From assembly GCF_900116605.1 (NCBI RefSeq), contig NZ_FPBC01000006.1:1-64000 (forward strand): DNA of 64,000 nucleotides. Reading direction: 5' to 3'. The notes below the pieces were generated by a model. That model did not search any database and had not been told where the DNA came from. It saw only the letters and a list, made by a program, of their open reading frames with translations. The translations under genes and the position numbers were made by a program. Shown here piece after piece: positions 61,023 through 64,000 of this stretch. This DNA comes from Pseudomonas marincola (GTDB lineage Bacteria > Pseudomonadota > Gammaproteobacteria > Pseudomonadales > Pseudomonadaceae). The number at the start of each line of letters is the position of its first letter. Position 1 is the stretch's first letter.

Positions 61023-62972
61023 ATGAGCATTCAACACATCGACACCCTGTTGGTGGCCAACCGCGGCGAGATCGCTTGCCGGGTTATGCGTACCGCCAAA
61101 GCCATGGGTCTGCGCACGGTGGCGGTTCACAGCGCAATCGACCACAACGCCCTGCATGTACGCGAAGCCGATTGCAGTGTGGACCTGGGCGGCGCCAAAC
61201 CCGCAGAGAGTTATTTGCGCATCGATGCGCTTATCGCAGCCGCCAAAGCAAGCGGTGCGCAGGCCATTCATCCGGGTTACGGTTTCTTGTCAGAAAACGC
61301 GGGGTTTGCCCGCGCCATCGAAGCGGCCGGTTTAATTTTCCTCGGACCACCCGCCTCGGCCATTGATGCGATGGGCAGTAAGTCGGCGGCCAAAGCGCTC
61401 ATGGAAGCCGCTGGCGTGCCGTTGGTGCCTGGCTTTCATGGCGAAGAGCAAGATGCAGCGACCTTCCTTGAGGCCGCCGAACGTATTGGTTATCCGGTAC
61501 TGCTAAAGGCCACTGCTGGCGGCGGCGGCAAAGGCATGAAGGTGGTCGAACAGGCCAGTGAGCTGGCTGAGGCGTTAGCTTCGGCGCAGCGCGAGGCGCA
61601 ATCCTCGTTCGGCGATTCGCGCATGCTGATTGAAAAGTATGTGTTGAAACCGCGGCATGTCGAGATTCAGGTGTTTGCCGACCAGCACGGCAATTGCCTT
61701 TACCTCAATGAACGCGACTGCTCGATCCAACGTCGTCACCAAAAAGTCGTCGAAGAAGCCCCTGCGCCGGGCTTGAGCCCTGAGTTGCGTCGCGCCATGG
61801 GCGAAGCCGCAGTGAAAGCGGCGCAGGCCATCGGTTATGTCGGCGCGGGCACGGTCGAGTTTCTGCTGGACGAACGCGGTGAGTTCTTCTTCATGGAGAT
61901 GAACACCCGCTTGCAGGTCGAGCATCCGGTTACCGAGGCGATTACCGGCCTTGATCTGGTCGCATGGCAAATCCGTGTGGCGCGTGGTGAAGCGTTACCC
62001 ATCACGCAAGAACAAGTACCGCTGATTGGCCACGCGATTGAAGTGCGCCTCTACGCCGAAGACCCCGATAACGACTTCTTGCCGTCTACCGGTACGTTGG
62101 CGCTTTATCGCGAACCGGCTGCCGGCGAAGGCCGCCGCGTCGACAGCGGCGTGCAACAAGGTGATGAGGTTTCCCCCTTCTACGACCCAATGCTCGGCAA
62201 GCTGATTGCCTGGGGCGCGGATCGTGAAGAAGCGCGCCTGCGCCTGTTGGCGATGCTGGCACAAACGCATGTTGCGGGTGTGCGCACTAACTTGAGTTTT
62301 CTTACCCGCGTGCTGGCACATCCGGCATTCGCCAGTTGCGAACTCGACACCGGTTTCATTCCCCGGCATCAGGCGCAACTGCTGCCGCCAGTTGCCGAGC
62401 TGGACGCCAACTTCTGGGAATTGGCCAGCCTGGCCTTCGCCCTGAGTGAGCCAGCCACACAGCGCAGTGACGACGCGTACTCGCCCTGGGCCAGCAACAA
62501 TGGCTGGCGCGCCGGTTTCCCCAGCGAAATAGACATGCATCTGGCCTGTGGTGACGCGCAGCAAGTGCTGCGCTTGCGCAACAGCAGCGCACCGGATGCC
62601 GTGCTGCAAGGCGATAGCCTCACGGTTGTGCGCGACGGCGTGCGCCAAAGTCATCTGGCAATACGCAGCGGTGATGCGCTTTATTTGCAGTGGCAGGGTG
62701 AAATCCACCGGGTCACCAAGATTGATCCGATTGCCGCTGTCGAGGCCAGCCACAATCAACATGGCGGCTTCACTGCGCCCATGAACGGCAGCATTATCCG
62801 CGTGCTGGTCGAGCCTGGACAAAGTGTCGAGGCTGGCACCACGCTGGTAGTGCTTGAAGCCATGAAGATGGAACACAGCATTCGCGCCGCCGAAGCCGGT
62901 GTGGTGAAAGCTCTGTTTTGCGCGGAAGGTGAAATGGTCAAGGAAGGCACTGTTCTGGTCGAACTGGAATAA
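61023..62972 (+). CDS. liuD: Methylcrotonyl-CoA carboxylase, alpha (biotin) subunit
   Basis: A 649-residue biotin-dependent subunit. The biotin carboxylase domain (residues 1-450) has LLVANRGEIACRV, LLKATAGGGGKGMKVV (ATP loop), EIQVFADQHGNCLYLNERDCS and EMNTRLQVEHPVTE. The C-terminal biotin-carrier domain has EAMKMEHSI with biotinyl-Lys615. It carboxylates its own biotin using ATP and bicarbonate, then delivers CO2 to LiuB. Start is 2 bases after liuC. Confidence 0.95.
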   Translation: MSIQHIDTLLVANRGEIACRVMRTAKAMGLRTVAVHSAIDHNALHVREADCSVDLGGAKPAESYLRIDALIAAAKASGAQAIHPGYGFLSENAGFARAIEAAGLIFLGPPASAIDAMGSKSAAKALMEAAGVPLVPGFHGEEQDAATFLEAAERIGYPVLLKATAGGGGKGMKVVEQASELAEALASAQREAQSSFGDSRMLIEKYVLKPRHVEIQVFADQHGNCLYLNERDCSIQRRHQKVVEEAPAPGLSPELRRAMGEAAVKAAQAIGYVGAGTVEFLLDERGEFFFMEMNTRLQVEHPVTEAITGLDLVAWQIRVARGEALPITQEQVPLIGHAIEVRLYAEDPDNDFLPSTGTLALYREPAAGEGRRVDSGVQQGDEVSPFYDPMLGKLIAWGADREEARLRLLAMLAQTHVAGVRTNLSFLTRVLAHPAFASCELDTGFIPRHQAQLLPPVAELDANFWELASLAFALSEPATQRSDDAYSPWASNNGWRAGFPSEIDMHLACGDAQQVLRLRNSSAPDAVLQGDSLTVVRDGVRQSHLAIRSGDALYLQWQGEIHRVTKIDPIAAVEASHNQHGGFTAPMNGSIIRVLVEPGQSVEAGTTLVVLEAMKMEHSIRAAEAGVVKALFCAEGEMVKEGTVLVELE

Positions 62973-62994
62973 GCCTGCAGCGGCAATTGATGGA

Positions 62995-63016
62995 TGCATC
63001 ACTCAAGGGTGATGCA
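62995..63016. other. Intergenic stem-loop between liuD and liuE
   Basis: TGCATCAC and GTGATGCA form an 8-bp perfect stem with a 6-base loop, with no T-run. It may stabilise the upstream message or tune liuE expression. Confidence 0.45.
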
Positions 63017-63071
63017 CCCTGCCCTGAGATAATAGAATCGGCGGCACATCGCCCAGATCTGGAGAAATTGC

Positions 63072-63980
63072 ATGACCCTGCCCGCCCATGTTCGTTTGGT
63101 TGAGGTTGGCCCTCGCGACGGTTTGCAGAACGAGAAGCAGGCGATCGACGTCGACGATAAAGTCCGTCTGGTCGATGATCTCAGCGCCGCTGGCCTGAGC
63201 TATATCGAAGTGGGCAGTTTCGTCTCGCCCAAATGGGTGCCGCAAATGGCGGGCAGCGAGACCGTATTTGCGCGCATCAAGCAGCAGGAAAACACCGTTT
63301 ATGCTGCACTTGCGCCCAATCTGCGAGGCTTTGAATCCGCCGTCGCCGCTGGGGTCAGGGAAGTTGCCGTATTCGCCGCCGCGTCCGAGGCGTTCTCCCA
63401 GAAGAACATTAACTGTTCAATTCGCGAAAGCCTCGAGCGCTTTGTACCGGTAATGGACGCGGCTAAAGCTCAGGGTGTGCGCGTTCGCGGTTATGTCTCA
63501 TGCGTGTTGGGCTGCCCTTATGAAGGCGAGGTTGCCGCAGAACAAGTGGCCTGGGTGAGCAAGGAATTGTTCGACATGGGCTGCTATGAAATCTCGCTGG
63601 GCGACACCATTGGCACCGGCACCGCAGGCGCCAGTCGACGGCTGTTCGAGGTGGTTGCGGCGGCGGGCATAGAGCGCAGCAAACTGGCCGGGCACTTCCA
63701 CGACACTTACGGTCAGGCACTTAGCAATATCTACGCAAGCCTGCTCGAAGGCATCAGTGTTTTCGACAGCTCGGTCGCCGGCCTTGGCGGTTGCCCTTAC
63801 GCCAAAGGCGCTACCGGTAATGTGGCGACTGAAGATGTGCTGTATATGCTCAACGGCCTGGGCATTGATACCGGCATTGATCTCGACTTGCTGATCAAGG
63901 CCGGACAGCGCATTTGCGACGTATTGGGTAAAACCAATGGTTCACGAGTCGCCAAGGCGCGACTCGGCGCCAGCCACTAA
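63072..63980 (+). CDS. liuE: Hydroxymethylglutaryl-CoA lyase
   Basis: A 302-residue TIM-barrel lyase that splits HMG-CoA into acetoacetate and acetyl-CoA, the last step of leucine breakdown. It has RLVEVGPRDGLQNEKQ (catalytic Arg/Asp), SYIEVGSFVSPKWVPQM, the metal-binding SLGDTIGTGT and GHFHDTYGQ, and the signature GGCPYAKGATGNVATED with the active-site Cys. GGAG lies 7 bases before ATG 63072. It is 99 bases after liuD and presumably in the same operon. Confidence 0.95.
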   Translation: MTLPAHVRLVEVGPRDGLQNEKQAIDVDDKVRLVDDLSAAGLSYIEVGSFVSPKWVPQMAGSETVFARIKQQENTVYAALAPNLRGFESAVAAGVREVAVFAAASEAFSQKNINCSIRESLERFVPVMDAAKAQGVRVRGYVSCVLGCPYEGEVAAEQVAWVSKELFDMGCYEISLGDTIGTGTAGASRRLFEVVAAAGIERSKLAGHFHDTYGQALSNIYASLLEGISVFDSSVAGLGGCPYAKGATGNVATEDVLYMLNGLGIDTGIDLDLLIKAGQRICDVLGKTNGSRVAKARLGASH

Positions 63981-64000
63981 CGCTTCGAATAGCCCATTCG

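Overview
The window comes from a gammaproteobacterium, almost certainly a Pseudomonas. The evidence is the gene content: a muxABC-opmB heteromeric RND pump, a complete liu leucine/isovalerate operon with its MerR regulator, gor next to a VOC protein, tpx next to a sodium:alanine symporter, tamA-tamB followed by a GNAT gene and xthA, and an acyl-CoA catabolic block whose order resembles P. aeruginosa PA2550-PA2557 as I remember it. These blocks look like chromosomal core genes joined in an order different from PAO1.

Left end (1-3.4 kb) is accessory DNA: a stand-alone SIR2-domain protein (candidate anti-phage NADase), a frameshifted XRE regulator, about 600 bases of gene-poor sequence and a small uncharacterised protein. 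From 3.6 to 15.1 kb lies one giant gene for a surface or secreted protein of about 3,800 residues: an LEPR-type N-terminal motif, a DUF4347 domain with a caspase-like His/Cys pattern, a long stalk of beta-sandwich domains, an SdrD-B-like domain and eleven VCBS-type repeats. It has no adjacent type I secretion genes.

15.2-23 kb holds housekeeping genes: VOC protein, TRIC-type channel and glutathione reductase (one minus-strand group), an unknown His-rich lipoprotein, galU, a LysR regulator, a YeeE/YedE sulfur transporter and an SDR. 23.2-32.2 kb is the muxABC-opmB efflux operon, whose four genes overlap by 4 bp at each junction. 32.4-34.4 kb is a divergent LysR/aldo-keto reductase pair. The aldo-keto reductase runs directly into five tandem copies of a 188-bp unit (34381-35320). 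Each copy carries a complex palindrome with a predicted cross-shaped fold, and the first copy overlaps the last codons of the gene.

35.4-46.7 kb: tpx, an AlsT-type symporter, tamB/tamA (beta-barrel export module), a GNAT, xthA, a PstS-OmpA fusion and a tiny basic protein. 46.7-64 kb is devoted to acyl-CoA metabolism: an acyl-CoA dehydrogenase divergent from a LysR gene, a FadD-like ligase, a four-gene beta-oxidation operon (ligase, SDR, thiolase, acyl-CoA dehydrogenase) with an AraC regulator, and liuRABCDE. The 332-residue dehydrogenase at 50854-51852 appears to carry an in-frame internal deletion of about 43 residues.

The best leads for something undescribed are the 188-bp structured array, the SIR2 gene, the DUF4347 head of the giant protein, and the deleted dehydrogenase. 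All functional calls are from reading the sequence and family knowledge; no database search was run.
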